Source: Ewingella allii (GTDB taxonomy: Bacteria; Pseudomonadota; Gammaproteobacteria; Enterobacterales; Enterobacteriaceae). From it: 64,000 nt of DNA. The position numbers and the translations under genes are program-made. Shown piece after piece: positions 7,307 through 17,169 of the stretch. The notes under the pieces were generated by a model that was given only the letters and a program-made list of their open reading frames with translations, did not search any database and had not been told where the DNA came from. Every line of letters starts with the position of its first letter. The first letter of the stretch is position 1. The stretch is from NCBI RefSeq assembly GCF_044430645.1, contig NZ_JAWUDN010000010.1, forward strand, positions 1 to 64,000, given 5' to 3'.

Positions 7307-8137
7307 TTAGCTAACCGGCATCATTTCAGGATCTGGGTACTGATACTCGAAGCCCAACTCTTTGCAGATGAGACTGCCGTCGATCAGCTTGCCGCTCGGT
7401 TGCCCTTCAGCAACTTCAGCAAACTGCGGTTCCGTAAGCCCAAGCTGGCGAGCAAAGGCAGGATAGAAATGACGTTTTTGGGTATGCACCGGCGCGCACA
7501 AATTATAAGTATGTCCGCCCTTCGGCAAGCCAAGCAGAAGAGTGATGGCCTGAATAACATCATCCTGATGGACCAAGTTGACGCCATCGTCCCCGCCCTG
7601 TACGTCGGTCTTGCCGGCAAGGAAGCGTCCCGGATGACGATCCGCGCCCACCAGCCCCGCCAGTCTAAGTACATCAACCGAGGTATTAGGCAAGCGATGG
7701 AACCAGTTTTCCAGCTCCTCAAGCACTCTGCCGCTTGGCGTTACCGGACGCAGCGGCGAGTTCTCGCGCATGGTTCCCGTGCCATCACCATAGACAGATG
7801 TCGAGCTAGTAAAGATGATGCGGCCAACATTGTACGCCAGCGCGCTGTCCACCAGCTGCTGAACCGCCTGAAAATAGAGCTCACTGCCCTCCACCGTCCG
7901 GCGCGCCGGCAAGGTGATGATCAGCGCGTCGACATTTAATAGCACGTCCAGGTCGGCCGCTTCACACTCCATCTCCGGCTTAAAGACCAGAGGAAAACAG
8001 TTGATACCACACATGCGCGCGGCGTCGACGCCGTCCGGCGTGGTCTTACTGCCGACAACCTCGTACCCTTTCATGGCCAGAGACATTGCGAGTGGCATAC
8101 CTAACCACCCCAACCCCACTATTGCGACTTTTTTCAT
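7307..8137 (-). CDS. yeeZ: YeeZ, NAD(P)-dependent sugar-epimerase-like SDR protein
   Basis: The 276-residue protein begins with a Rossmann nucleotide-binding motif (VAIVGLGWLGMPLA). It has the extended-SDR features IIFTSSTSVYGDGTGT and GRVLEELE and ends FEYQYPDPEMMP, all closely matching E. coli YeeZ (274 residues). The molecular substrate of YeeZ is not established; the family is a predicted NAD(P)-binding epimerase/dehydratase without a proven reaction. In E. coli it also lies next to and divergent from the his operon, so the arrangement is conserved. GGAG lies 8 bp before the ATG. Transcription is monocistronic, ended by the hairpin at 7253-7283. Confidence 0.93.
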   Translation of the reverse strand: MKKVAIVGLGWLGMPLAMSLAMKGYEVVGSKTTPDGVDAARMCGINCFPLVFKPEMECEAADLDVLLNVDALIITLPARRTVEGSELYFQAVQQLVDSALAYNVGRIIFTSSTSVYGDGTGTMRENSPLRPVTPSGRVLEELENWFHRLPNTSVDVLRLAGLVGADRHPGRFLAGKTDVQGGDDGVNLVHQDDVIQAITLLLGLPKGGHTYNLCAPVHTQKRHFYPAFARQLGLTEPQFAEVAEGQPSGKLIDGSLICKELGFEYQYPDPEMMPVS

Positions 8138-8405
8138 TTATTACTCCATTCTGTTCGCGCCATGCGTTCCTGCATGATCAAGGCCGAAAAGTTCTCATCC
8201 CACTTAGTTTAACAATTTATGCCTGTTCATTCGTTCAGGCAATGTCGGAAGCTGTCAGCTTTTTCTTATAAATGTTACAGACTGGTTCTCCTACGCGATC
8301 ATTCACGTTTTAGATGAAAGTAGCGCTGGTGATAAGAAAAATTTATCTTCCTAAAAAAAGGTTGCGTCGCGGCTACCTCATAGTTTAGTTTTATTGACAT
8401 AAGAA

Positions 8406-8435
8406 TTGATACGCGCTGTGAATGATACCTTTAAT
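8406..8435 (+). promoter_or_regulatory. Probable his operon promoter
   Basis: TTGATA (8406-8411) and TTTAAT (8430-8435) each match the sigma-70 -35 and -10 consensus at five of six positions, with an 18-bp spacer. Transcription would start near 8442, about 45 nt before hisL. A second -35-like TTGACA lies at 8394-8399 but lacks a good -10. Confidence 0.5.
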
Positions 8436-8487
8436 GGCATTGACGACGCAGTTAAAACACTAAGCACCACCAATAAGAGAAAGACTC

Positions 8488-8535
8488 ATGACTAACGTTC
8501 TGTTCAACCACCATCATCACCATCACCCTGACTAG
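8488..8535 (+). CDS. hisL: his operon leader peptide HisL
   Basis: A 15-codon ORF encodes MTNVLFNHHHHHHPD, with six consecutive histidine codons followed by Pro-Asp and a TAG stop. E. coli HisL ends in the same way after seven histidines. Ribosome stalling on the His codons when charged histidyl-tRNA is scarce favours the antiterminator and lets transcription pass the attenuator at 8600-8633. AAGAGAAAGA before the ATG is a plausible ribosome-binding site. The regulatory mechanism is known from E. coli and Salmonella; the parts are directly visible here. Confidence 0.95.
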   Translation: MTNVLFNHHHHHHPD

Positions 8536-8599
8536 TCTTTCAGGCGTTTGGTGCTGGGAGACTGTTTAGATCTTCCAGTGGCGCAGAACCTAAAGAGAG

Positions 8600-8633
8600 C
8601 CCTCGGAAGATTGACTTCCGAGGGTTTTTTTTT
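8600..8633 (+). terminator. his operon attenuator terminator
   Basis: A 10-bp perfect GC-rich stem (8600-8609 with 8615-8624) and a 5-nt loop are followed by nine T residues. It lies between hisL and hisG, in the position of the classical his attenuator. Confidence 0.95.
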
Positions 8634-8701
8634 ACCCCTCCCCCTTCAGAAAGAATTAAGCAAACACAACAAAATTAAATACTTATAAGGTCGAGGTTTT
8701 T

Positions 8702-9601
8702 ATGTTGGATAAATCACGTTTACGGATAGCAATGCAGAAGTCAGGTCGCCTGAGCGACGATTCACGCGAACTGCTGGCACGCTGTGGGATCAAAATTAAC
8801 CTGCAAGAGCAACGCCTGATTGCTTTCGCAGAGAATATGCCGATCGATATCCTGCGCGTGCGCGATGACGATATCCCAGGGCTGGTGATGGACGGCGTGG
8901 TGGATTTAGGCATTATCGGCGAAAACGTGTTGGAAGAAGAGCTGCTGAACCGCCGCGCCCAGGGCGAAGACCCGCGTTACTTCACCCTGCGACGTCTGGA
9001 CTTCGGCGGCTGCCGCCTCTCATTGGCAACCCCACTGGACTGCGACTACACCGGCCCGCAAAGCCTGCAAAATGCCCGTATCGCCACCTCTTACCCACAC
9101 ATCCTTAAACAATACCTCGACAAGCAAGGCGTAGAGTTTAAATCCTGCCTGCTGAACGGCTCTGTCGAAGTGGCACCGCGCGCCGGTCTGGCCGACGCCA
9201 TTTGTGACTTGGTCTCTACCGGCGCAACCTTAGAAGCCAACGGCCTGCGCGAAGTGGAAGTCATTTACCGTTCGAAAGCCTGTTTGATTCAGCGCGACGG
9301 CGAAATGCCGCAAGAGAAACAGCTGCTGATCGACCGCCTGATGACCCGCATTCAGGGCGTAATTCAGGCTCGCGAATCCAAATACATTATGTTGCACGCG
9401 CCAAGCGAGCGTTTGGACGAAATCATCAGCCTGCTGCCAGGTGCCGAGCGCCCTACTATTCTGCCTCTGGCGGGCGACCAGCAGCGCGTGGCGATGCACA
9501 TGGTCAGCAGTGAAACCCTGTTCTGGGAAACCATGGAAAAGCTGAAAGCCCTCGGCGCCAGCTCCATTCTGGTCTTACCAATCGAAAAAATGATGGAGTA
9601 A
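8702..9601 (+). CDS. hisG: ATP phosphoribosyltransferase HisG
   Basis: HisG catalyses the first committed step of histidine synthesis, condensing ATP with PRPP, and is feedback-inhibited by histidine. The 299-residue protein is the long form, the same length as E. coli HisG. The catalytic domains include RLRIAMQKSGRLSDDS and the PRPP-binding loop DLVSTGATLEANGL. The C-terminal regulatory ACT-like domain includes the conserved LPGAERPTILPLAGD stretch. It is the first structural gene after the attenuator; GAGG precedes the ATG. Confidence 0.98.
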   Translation: MLDKSRLRIAMQKSGRLSDDSRELLARCGIKINLQEQRLIAFAENMPIDILRVRDDDIPGLVMDGVVDLGIIGENVLEEELLNRRAQGEDPRYFTLRRLDFGGCRLSLATPLDCDYTGPQSLQNARIATSYPHILKQYLDKQGVEFKSCLLNGSVEVAPRAGLADAICDLVSTGATLEANGLREVEVIYRSKACLIQRDGEMPQEKQLLIDRLMTRIQGVIQARESKYIMLHAPSERLDEIISLLPGAERPTILPLAGDQQRVAMHMVSSETLFWETMEKLKALGASSILVLPIEKMME

Positions 9602-9605
9602 GACC

Positions 9606-10918
<1,313 letters not shown>

Positions 10919-10922
<4 letters not shown>

Positions 10923-12055
10923 GTGATAAAAGCAATCTCAGCGTTCAGGCGCTGGCCCGTAAAAACGTTCGCGAGCTGACACCTTATCAGTCAGCTCGTC
11001 GTCTGGGTGGCAATGGCGATGTCTGGTTAAATGCCAATGAATACCCGCTGGCTCCGCAGTTCGAACTCACCGCACAGACTTTCAACCGCTACCCGGAATG
11101 CCAGCCGAAGCTGGTGGTGGAGCGCTACGCGGCCTACGCCGGTCTGGATGCCAGTCAGGTTATCGTCAGCCGTGGCGCCGACGAAGGCATTGAGTTGCTG
11201 ATCCGCGCATTTTGCGAGCCGGGCAAAGACGCCATCCTTTATTGCCCGCCTACTTACGGCATGTACAGCGTCAGCGCCGAGACTATCGGCGTGGAAGGTC
11301 GCACGATTGACGCCAATGAAGACTGGTCACTGAACCTGCCTGCCATAGAGGCGGCGCTCGACGGCGTAAAGCTGGTCTATATCTGTAGCCCAAACAACCC
11401 GACCGGCAACCTGATCAATCCCGATGATTTGCGAGCCGTGCTGGAATTCACGCGCGGCAAGGCGATTGTTGCTATAGATGAAGCGTATATTGAGTTCTGC
11501 CCGCAGGCCTCGGTCGCCGGCTGGCTGCAAGAGTATCCGCACCTCGCCGTGCTGCGCACCCTCTCCAAAGCCTTTGCTTTGGCCGGACTGCGCTGTGGCT
11601 TCACCTTAGCCAGCAGCGAACTGATTGCTCTATTAATGAAAGTGATCGCGCCTTACCCATTAGCAACGCCGGTCGCCGACATTGCCGCACAGGCGCTGAG
11701 TGATGAAGGCTTGGCGGTTATGCGTGCGCGGGTATCAGAAATCAGTGAAACCCGTGGCTGGCTGATCGACCAATTAAATCAGTGCGACTGCGTAGAACAG
11801 GTATTTACCAGCGAAACCAACTACGTGCTGGCTCGCTTCACTGCTTCCAGCCAGATCTTTAAAACATTGTGGGATCAGGGCATTATCTTACGTGATCAGA
11901 ATAAACAACCGGGTCTTTCCGGCTGCTTACGCATTACCGTAGGCACCCGTGCCGAGTGCCAGCGAGTCATCGACGCGCTGCGCCCACTGCCCGGCGCAGG
12001 CCAGACGGCAGTAACCACTAATAATGAATTTGCCCCAAGCAAGGAGCCTATGTGA
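10919..12055 (+). CDS. hisC: Histidinol-phosphate aminotransferase HisC
   Basis: HisC is a PLP enzyme that transfers the amino group from glutamate to imidazole-acetol phosphate. The 378-residue protein is a fold-type I aminotransferase. It shows SPNNPTGN, the PLP-contacting AIDEAYIEF and the Schiff-base lysine Lys217 in TLSKAFALAGLRCGF. E. coli HisC has 356 residues; the extra length is mostly a C-terminal tail after RPLPGAG. It overlaps hisD by ATGA and hisB by GTGA, so translation is coupled throughout. Confidence 0.98.
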
Positions 12056-13134
12056 GCCAGAGCCCGTTAGTACAAAAGATCTTATTCATTGACCGCGACG
12101 GTACGCTGATTTCCGAGCCGCCTGAAGATTTTCAGGTAGACCGTCTGGATAAGTTGGCGCTGGAACCGGGAGTGATTCCCGCTCTGCTGGCCCTGCAAGG
12201 CGCAGGCTTCAAACTGGTGATGATCACCAATCAGGATGGTTTAGGTACGGCGAGCTTCCCACAAGAAACCTTCGACCCGCCTCACAACCTGATGATGCAG
12301 ATCCTCACTTCACAAGGCATTGTGTTTGACGAAGTGCTGATTTGCCCGCACTTGCCTGCTGACCACTGCGCGTGCCGTAAGCCGAAAACCGAGCTGGTGA
12401 AGGGTTATCTGGACAGCGGCGTGATGGACGTCATTAACAGCTATGTGATTGGTGACCGTGATACGGACCTGCAGCTGGCGGCCAATATGGGCATTGCTGG
12501 CTTACGTTACCAGCGCGATACGCTCAACTGGCCAGCGATTGCTGAACAGCTGACCAAACGCGACCGCCACGCCCAGGTTAACCGCGTGACGCGCGAAACC
12601 GCCATTGACGTAGATGTCTGGCTGGACCGCGAAGGCGACAGCAAAATTCGCACCGGCGTCGGCTTCTTCGACCACATGCTGGATCAGATCGCCACCCACG
12701 GCGGCTTCCGCATGAACATTGAAGTTAAAGGTGACTTATATATTGACGACCACCACACGGTTGAAGATACCGCGCTGGCACTCGGTGAAGCCTTGAACAA
12801 GGCGCTGGGTGATAAACGTGGCATTGGCCGTTTCGGTTTCGTGCTGCCAATGGACGAGTGCTTGGCTCGCTGCGCGCTAGACATTTCTGGTCGCCCACAC
12901 CTCGAATACAAAGCCGAGTTCAACTATCAGCGCGTAGGCGACCTGAGCACCGAGATGGTCGAGCATTTCTTCCGCTCACTCTCTTACGCCATGGCCTGTA
13001 CCCTGCACCTGCGCACCAAGGGCAAAAACGATCACCACCGCGTGGAAAGCTTGTTCAAAGCCTTTGGCCGCACATTGCGTCAGGCGATCCGCGTTGACGG
13101 CAACACCTTGCCGAGCTCGAAAGGAGTGCTTTGA
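12052..13134 (+). CDS. hisB: Bifunctional histidinol-phosphatase / imidazoleglycerol-phosphate dehydratase HisB
   Basis: This two-domain enzyme catalyses the dehydration of imidazoleglycerol phosphate and the dephosphorylation of histidinol phosphate. The N-terminal HAD phosphatase domain carries the nucleophile motif DRDGTL (Asp14, Asp16) and a zinc-binding Cys/His loop (CPHLPADHCAC). The C-terminal dehydratase domain carries the metal ligands GVGFFDHMLDQ and DDHHTVEDTA. Length is 360, against 355 in E. coli. The start is GTG, overlapping the hisC stop by 4 bp; no better start is present. Confidence 0.98.
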   Translation: MSQSPLVQKILFIDRDGTLISEPPEDFQVDRLDKLALEPGVIPALLALQGAGFKLVMITNQDGLGTASFPQETFDPPHNLMMQILTSQGIVFDEVLICPHLPADHCACRKPKTELVKGYLDSGVMDVINSYVIGDRDTDLQLAANMGIAGLRYQRDTLNWPAIAEQLTKRDRHAQVNRVTRETAIDVDVWLDREGDSKIRTGVGFFDHMLDQIATHGGFRMNIEVKGDLYIDDHHTVEDTALALGEALNKALGDKRGIGRFGFVLPMDECLARCALDISGRPHLEYKAEFNYQRVGDLSTEMVEHFFRSLSYAMACTLHLRTKGKNDHHRVESLFKAFGRTLRQAIRVDGNTLPSSKGVL

Positions 13135-13724
13135 TGAACGTCGTTATCCTTGATACCGGCTGTGCCAACCTCTCTTCTGTCAAATACGCCGTGCAGCGTC
13201 TGGGCTATGAGCCGCAGGTCAGCCGTGACCCGGAGATTGTGCTGCACGCCGACAAGCTGTTTTTGCCCGGCGTCGGCACAGTTCAGGCTGCGATGGAGCA
13301 GCTTGAGCAGCGCGAGCTGATCGACTTAATCAAGGCTTGTACTCAGCCTGTACTGGGCATATGCCTTGGCATGCAACTGCTCGGTTCCGGCAGTGATGAG
13401 AGCGGCGGCGTGGCGACGCTTGGCATCATTGATACGCCAGTGCAACGCATGCAGGACTTAGGTTTGCCTCTGCCGCACATGGGCTGGAATCAGGTGATTG
13501 CCAACGCTGACAGCCACTTGTTCCGTGGCATCGACGAGAACGCTTACTTCTATTTCGTCCACGGCTACGCGATGCCAATCTGCGAGAACACCATCGCGCA
13601 GACGCTTTATGGCGAGGCGTTCACCGCCGCCGTGCAAAAAGATAATTTCTTCGGCGTGCAATTCCACCCCGAGCGTTCCGGTGCAGCAGGCGCACAGTTG
13701 TTGAAAAACTTTCTGGAGATGTAA
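13134..13724 (+). CDS. hisH: Imidazole glycerol phosphate synthase, glutaminase subunit HisH
   Basis: HisH hydrolyses glutamine and channels ammonia to HisF. The 196-residue class I glutamine amidotransferase has the complete triad: Cys77 in GICLGMQLL, and His178 and Glu180 in FHPERSG. The true start is the ATG at 13134, which overlaps the hisB stop by one base (TGATG) and has AAGGAG upstream. An in-frame TTG one codon earlier is not needed. The length equals E. coli HisH. Confidence 0.98.
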   Translation: MNVVILDTGCANLSSVKYAVQRLGYEPQVSRDPEIVLHADKLFLPGVGTVQAAMEQLEQRELIDLIKACTQPVLGICLGMQLLGSGSDESGGVATLGIIDTPVQRMQDLGLPLPHMGWNQVIANADSHLFRGIDENAYFYFVHGYAMPICENTIAQTLYGEAFTAAVQKDNFFGVQFHPERSGAAGAQLLKNFLEM

Positions 13725-13729
13725 GCACC

Positions 13730-14467
13730 ATGATTATTCCCGCTTTAGATTTAATTGATGGCAGCGTGGTGCGTTTGCATCAGGGCGATTATGGTCAGCA
13801 ACGTGATTACGGCAGCGCCCCGCTGCCACGATTGCAAGATTATCAGCAACAGGGTGCCGAAGTGCTGCACTTGGTGGATTTGACCGGCGCGAAAGACCCG
13901 GCGGCCCGCCAAATCCCGCTGCTAAAAAAACTGCTGGCTGGCGTTAGCGTGCCCGTGCAAGTCGGCGGCGGCATTCGCACCGAGCAGGATGTCGAAGCGC
14001 TGTTATCTGCAGGCGCAACCCGCGTGGTTATCGGCTCAACGGCGGTAAAAGATCCTGAGACAGTTCAAGGCTGGTTTAGCCGTTTTGGCGCTGACGCGCT
14101 GGTCTTGGCGCTGGACGTGCGTATTGATGAGCACGGCACGAAATGCGTGGCCATCAGCGGCTGGCAGGAGAACTCCAACGCCACCTTAGAACAAGTGGTC
14201 GAGCAGTATCTGCCTTTCGGCCTCAAGCACGTGCTGTGCACGGATATCTCCCGTGACGGCACCCTCGCCGGCTCGAACGTGGAGCTGTATCGAGAAGTCA
14301 CGGCGCGTTATCCACAAGTGGCATTTCAGGCATCAGGCGGCATTGGTAATTTGGATGATATCGCCCAACTGCGCGATAGCGGCGTAACAGGCGTGATTGT
14401 CGGGCGCGCACTGCTCGACGGCAAATTTAGCGTGACGGAGGCAATTTCATGCTGGCAAAACGGATAA
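13730..14467 (+). CDS. hisA: Phosphoribosylformimino-AICAR phosphate isomerase HisA
   Basis: HisA catalyses the Amadori rearrangement of ProFAR to PRFAR. The 245-residue TIM barrel has the catalytic Asp7 (IIPALDLIDG) and the second catalytic Asp in LALDVRI, with phosphate-binding loops VGGGIRT and ASGGIGN typical of this half-barrel-repeat family. The length matches E. coli (245). Its 3' end overlaps hisF by 19 bp. Confidence 0.98.
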   Translation: MIIPALDLIDGSVVRLHQGDYGQQRDYGSAPLPRLQDYQQQGAEVLHLVDLTGAKDPAARQIPLLKKLLAGVSVPVQVGGGIRTEQDVEALLSAGATRVVIGSTAVKDPETVQGWFSRFGADALVLALDVRIDEHGTKCVAISGWQENSNATLEQVVEQYLPFGLKHVLCTDISRDGTLAGSNVELYREVTARYPQVAFQASGGIGNLDDIAQLRDSGVTGVIVGRALLDGKFSVTEAISCWQNG

Positions 14468-15222
14468 TCCCCTGCCTGGATGTTAAAAACGGTCAGGTAG
14501 TCAAAGGCGTGCAGTTCCGCAATCACGAAATCATCGGCGACATCGTGCCGCTGGCAAAACGCTATGCGGAAGAAGGCGCCGACGAGTTAGTGTTTTATGA
14601 TATTACCGCCTCTTCCGACGGGCGCGTGGTGGATAAAAGCTGGGTATCGAGCGTGGCGGAAGTGATCGACATTCCTTTCTGCGTGGCGGGCGGGATTAAA
14701 AGTGCAGAAGACGCGGCGCAGATTTTACAGTTCGGCGCGGATAAGATTTCCATCAACTCCCCTGCACTGGCCGACCCGACGCTCATCACCCGCTTGGCGG
14801 ATCGCTTTGGCGTGCAGTGCATTGTGGTTGGCATCGACACTTGGCATGACGCTGAAACCGGTAGCTATCAGGTTCACCAGTTTACCGGCGACGAGGCGCG
14901 CACCAAAGTCACCACCTGGCAGACTCAAGATTGGGTGAAAGAAGTTCAGGAACGCGGCGCGGGTGAAATTGTGCTGAACATGATGAATCAGGATGGCGTG
15001 CGCAATGGCTATGATTTGCAGCAGTTGCAGTTGATTCGCAACGTTTGCCGCGTTCCTCTGATCGCGTCAGGCGGTGCGGGCACGCCACAGCACTTCCTCG
15101 ATGCATTTTTACAAGCCAACGTTGATGGCGCACTGGCGGCATCCGTGTTCCACAAACAAATAATTAATATCGGCGAGCTGAAGAGCTATCTGGCCGAAAA
15201 TGGCGTGGAGATCCGCTTGTGA
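14449..15222 (+). CDS. hisF: Imidazole glycerol phosphate synthase, cyclase subunit HisF
   Basis: HisF uses ammonia from HisH to convert PRFAR into imidazole glycerol phosphate and AICAR. The 257-residue TIM barrel has Asp11 (IIPCLDVKNG) and the second catalytic aspartate in VGIDTWHD. Phosphate loops are CVAGGIKS and IASGGAGTP. It overlaps hisA by 19 bp and hisI by 4 bp (GTGA), the usual enterobacterial arrangement. Confidence 0.98.
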   Translation: MLAKRIIPCLDVKNGQVVKGVQFRNHEIIGDIVPLAKRYAEEGADELVFYDITASSDGRVVDKSWVSSVAEVIDIPFCVAGGIKSAEDAAQILQFGADKISINSPALADPTLITRLADRFGVQCIVVGIDTWHDAETGSYQVHQFTGDEARTKVTTWQTQDWVKEVQERGAGEIVLNMMNQDGVRNGYDLQQLQLIRNVCRVPLIASGGAGTPQHFLDAFLQANVDGALAASVFHKQIINIGELKSYLAENGVEIRL

Positions 15223-15860
15223 GTAATGAAACTTTGAATAACACGCGTTTAAGTGAAGAGCAGATTGCCCAGCTGGACTGGGAAAAAGTCGATAATCTGA
15301 TTCCTGTTGTTGTCCAACACGCGGTATCCGGTGAAGTATTGATGATGGGCTACATGAATCATGAGGCGCTGACGGTGACTCAGGATTCGGGCAAAGTCAC
15401 TTTCTATTCTCGAACCAAACAGCGTTTGTGGACCAAAGGCGAAAGTTCGGGCAACTTCCTCAATCTGGTCAGCATCTATCCCGACTGTGACAACGACACC
15501 CTACTGGCGCTGGTCAACCCTATCGGCCCGACCTGTCACAAAGGCAACAATACCTGCTTCCATCCTGCCGCCACCGACTGGGGCTTCCTGTTCCAACTGG
15601 AAGAACTGTTGGCTTCGCGCAAAAACGCTGACCCGGAGAGTTCGTATACCGCCAAACTCTACGCCAGCGGTACTAAGCGCATCGCGCAAAAAGTCGGTGA
15701 AGAAGGCGTCGAAACTGCCCTCGCCGCCACGGTCAATGACCGTTTCGAACTTACTAACGAAGCCTCTGATTTGGTGTACCACTTGTTAGTGCTATTACAG
15801 GATCAAGATTTGAACCTGAGCACGGTGATTGAGAATTTGCGACAGAGGCATAAGAAGTAA
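15219..15860 (+). CDS. hisI: Bifunctional phosphoribosyl-AMP cyclohydrolase / phosphoribosyl-ATP pyrophosphatase HisI(E)
   Basis: This fused enzyme carries out steps two and three of the pathway. The N-terminal cyclohydrolase half contains QHAVSGEVLMMGYMN, the zinc ligands around DCDNDTLL, and GPTCHKGNNTCF. The C-terminal MazG-like pyrophosphatase half contains KVGEEGVETALA and NEASDLVYHLLVLL. It has 213 residues (E. coli 203), with about 10 extra at the N terminus before EEQIAQLDWEK. The start is GTG, overlapping the hisF stop. It is the last gene of the operon and is followed by a strong hairpin. Confidence 0.98.
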   Translation: MSNETLNNTRLSEEQIAQLDWEKVDNLIPVVVQHAVSGEVLMMGYMNHEALTVTQDSGKVTFYSRTKQRLWTKGESSGNFLNLVSIYPDCDNDTLLALVNPIGPTCHKGNNTCFHPAATDWGFLFQLEELLASRKNADPESSYTAKLYASGTKRIAQKVGEEGVETALAATVNDRFELTNEASDLVYHLLVLLQDQDLNLSTVIENLRQRHKK

Positions 15861-15877
15861 TTTAGTGATTTTTTTAA

Positions 15878-15914
15878 AAAAAAGGCCGGTTTATTAAATA
15901 AACCGGCCTTTTTA
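15878..15914. terminator. Bidirectional terminator between hisI and wzz
   Basis: A 13-bp perfect stem (15881-15893 with 15899-15911) is flanked by A- and T-runs on both sides. The genes converge here, so it can end both the his operon (plus) and the gnd/wzz side (minus). Confidence 0.9.
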
Positions 15915-15924
15915 ATATGCATTT

Positions 15925-16917
15925 TTATCTAGGTGTGTAATTTTTAAAGACGTTACCCACAATGACAACAACTGAACCCAATATTAATCCGATTAGCCCG
16001 CCGAGTATTATTACGAGACCTTTTTTCGGACTATCCCTATGAATTGGTAAATTTGGCTTCATCACATACCGTAAAGCATAAGTAACGCTAGGTTTGGATT
16101 TTAAATCTGTAATCGCTAATAAAGATTGCCTGTCATTATAATAAGTATCATCCAAAGGAAGTGGACGCGTTGCTTCATTTTTAATCGTTGAAGAAAGCGC
16201 ATTACTACCCAGAACGAACAATGTATCTTCAGAAAGATTTTCAGCCTGCTGCACTAAAGTATTTTTGATGTTCGATTGCTCAGCAATGATTAATGCCTGA
16301 TTAAGTACATCGAGACGTTTATTTTTCTTCTCTTGAGCAACTTTTTCTTTAGTAGACAATGCATCTTTCAAGTCATCAATTTTAAAATTGATGTTTGCTT
16401 GTAAATCATCATCCATTTCAGTCACAACACGCTTATTGATTTGCTGAATGTAGGTCGTCAAGGTTTTTTGTGCTTCGCCAGCCGTTTTCGACGTATAGGT
16501 AATCTTAAGAGGAATTGGCCCATCTTTTGAGACTGGAGCAATAGTCAATTTCTCAGGGTTCTCTTGGTTATCTAATTGCTCAGAAAGAGCAGAAATTGCC
16601 GAGTTAAAACGACCAAAGAAGCGCCCTTGTATATCTGCAACGGTAGGTGCATTACTTAAATTCTGGCTATATAGGACATTCATTGCGTTATTATAGTTTG
16701 CAATTTGCCCTGAATCTGGAATTGTTACAATTGCTTCTGAAGTCCATTTTTCCTTCGCTACAAATGTGTATATAACGGCTAAAGCTAAAGCAATAAAAAC
16801 AAAAGTAATAATTGTGAATTTACCATTTTTCAGCTGGATTAAGACATCAATTAAATCAAAGTCCTCATTTGACCTGCCAGAATGGTTCACTTTTAAATTA
16901 TTATCGTCTTGATTCAT
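15925..16917 (-). CDS. wzz: O-antigen chain-length determinant Wzz
   Basis: Wzz is an inner-membrane polysaccharide co-polymerase that sets the modal length of Wzy-polymerised O antigen. The 330-residue protein has the typical layout. One N-terminal membrane segment (about residues 36-60) is followed by the conserved EKWTSEAIVTIP stretch. Next come a large periplasmic coiled-coil-rich domain and a C-terminal membrane segment preceded by a proline-containing PNLPIHRDSPKKGL motif. I start at the ATG at 16917, with AGGA upstream; an ORF extension to 16992 has no good signal. It lies between hisI and gnd, the usual place in Enterobacterales, but no ugd gene separates it from gnd. Confidence 0.93.
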   Translation of the reverse strand: MNQDDNNLKVNHSGRSNEDFDLIDVLIQLKNGKFTIITFVFIALALAVIYTFVAKEKWTSEAIVTIPDSGQIANYNNAMNVLYSQNLSNAPTVADIQGRFFGRFNSAISALSEQLDNQENPEKLTIAPVSKDGPIPLKITYTSKTAGEAQKTLTTYIQQINKRVVTEMDDDLQANINFKIDDLKDALSTKEKVAQEKKNKRLDVLNQALIIAEQSNIKNTLVQQAENLSEDTLFVLGSNALSSTIKNEATRPLPLDDTYYNDRQSLLAITDLKSKPSVTYALRYVMKPNLPIHRDSPKKGLVIILGGLIGLILGSVVVIVGNVFKNYTPR

Positions 16918-17113
16918 GATTTTCCTAAAAAATTTGCATACACTTAGAATGAAATCTGTTGACCCATTATAGTCAAGATAAAATGAAAACACCTAATTGA
17001 AAATCAAGCATTTTGTTCAGATTGGACCGAAAAGCATGTATCACGACATATAGCATAGGCAAGCGCATACTGCTAATCATTGTTCATATCAAAAGTTAAT
17101 AGACGTAATAATC

Positions 17114-17140
17114 AAAACGACCCTTAATGAGGGTCGTTTT
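17114..17140 (-). terminator. Intrinsic terminator of gnd
   Basis: AAAACGACCC (17114-17123) pairs with GGGTCGTTTT (17131-17140) around a 7-nt loop. It lies 30 bp beyond the gnd stop, and A/T runs on both sides make it potentially bidirectional. Confidence 0.85.
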
Positions 17141-17169
17141 TTAATCAAATACTAAATAGAACGTTATTC

